Positions 5,969 through 6,054 of a stretch of DNA of 6,054 nucleotides are shown piece after piece. The position numbers and the translations under genes were made by a program. Each line of letters begins with the position of its first letter. The first letter of the stretch is position 1. The stretch spans positions 1 through 6,054 of the forward strand of contig JAKCCP010000284.1 of NCBI GenBank assembly GCA_021841985.1, read 5' to 3'. The notes below the pieces were generated by a model, which did not search any database, was not told the origin of the DNA, and saw nothing but the letters and a program-made list of their open reading frames with translations. The DNA comes from Pseudomonadota bacterium (GTDB taxonomy: Bacteria > Pseudomonadota > Alphaproteobacteria > Acetobacterales > Acetobacteraceae).

Positions 5969-5978
5969 TCCTTGATCT

Positions 5979-6054
5979 TCACGCCAGACACAGCGCGACC
6001 AGGCGCGGCGCGACGGTTTCCGGGTGCGGCAGGGTCGTCGGATCTTCGCCGGGC
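5979..6054 (-). CDS. C-terminal tail of a probable short-chain dehydrogenase (partial)
   Basis: The last 24 codons and TGA stop of a minus-strand gene that enters from the right edge. The visible residues are PGEDPTTLPHPETVAPRLVA followed by LCLA. A PGEDP...L..PE.VAP..V.L pattern is typical of the C-terminus of some SDR-family oxidoreductases of the YciK type, so I call it that tentatively. The other two minus frames over the same stretch read as Arg-rich, shadow-like sequence. With only 24 residues the family is uncertain, but a real gene end here is likely because the AT-rich terminator-like repeat begins just downstream. Confidence 0.55.
   Translation of the reverse strand, partial: PGEDPTTLPHPETVAPRLVALCLA

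Noticed and set aside
5709..5975. Plus-strand 88-residue open frame across the AT-rich island
   Set aside because: It overlaps the GDCCVxC gene out of frame and then translates the hairpin repeats; no SD and no family resemblance.

Overview
The window is very GC-rich DNA packed with short-spaced, often 4-nt-overlapping genes. It is interrupted by two striking AT-rich hairpin islands. The protein families (GT4 glycosyltransferase, Gfo/Idh/MocA oxidoreductase, SMP-30/gluconolactonase, DUF3237, GDCCVxC protein) and the style of the AT-rich repeats suggest an alphaproteobacterium. Acetobacteraceae is my best guess, made from memory of similar intergenic repeats and not from any search.

Left part (1-2917, minus strand): a two-gene operon, read right to left. 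The first gene encodes a 699-residue two-domain enzyme: an N-terminal Gfo/Idh/MocA NAD(P)-dependent oxidoreductase followed by an extended-SDR NAD-dependent epimerase/dehydratase. Its TGA stop overlaps by 4 nt the ATG of a GT4 glycosyltransferase, which runs off the left edge. The pair looks like sugar-nucleotide or glycan modification coupled to sugar transfer, so probably part of a polysaccharide or glycoconjugate locus.

Middle (2918-4000): a 141-bp divergent intergenic region contains a nested 36-bp dyad and a short direct repeat. It separates the operon from a plus-strand gene for an exported right-handed parallel beta-helix protein. Such folds commonly bind or cleave polysaccharides, which fits the neighbouring genes.

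Right part (4000-6054): an AT-rich perfect hairpin lies between the beta-helix gene and a convergent SMP-30/gluconolactonase-like gene (minus strand). Divergent from that gene is a plus-strand pair with overlapping ends: a DUF3237 protein and a 73-residue cysteine-rich GDCCVxC-type protein. A longer composite of AT-rich hairpins follows, containing a 22-nt exact copy of part of the first island. It lies between this pair and the C-terminal tail of a minus-strand gene, probably a short-chain dehydrogenase, that enters from the right edge.

I see no tRNA, rRNA, CRISPR array, transposase or phage gene. Every base lies in a gene or in an intergenic stretch shorter than 200 bp. The points most worth following up are the two-enzyme fusion, the mosaic hairpin repeats placed at both convergent junctions, and the symmetric element in the divergent promoter region.
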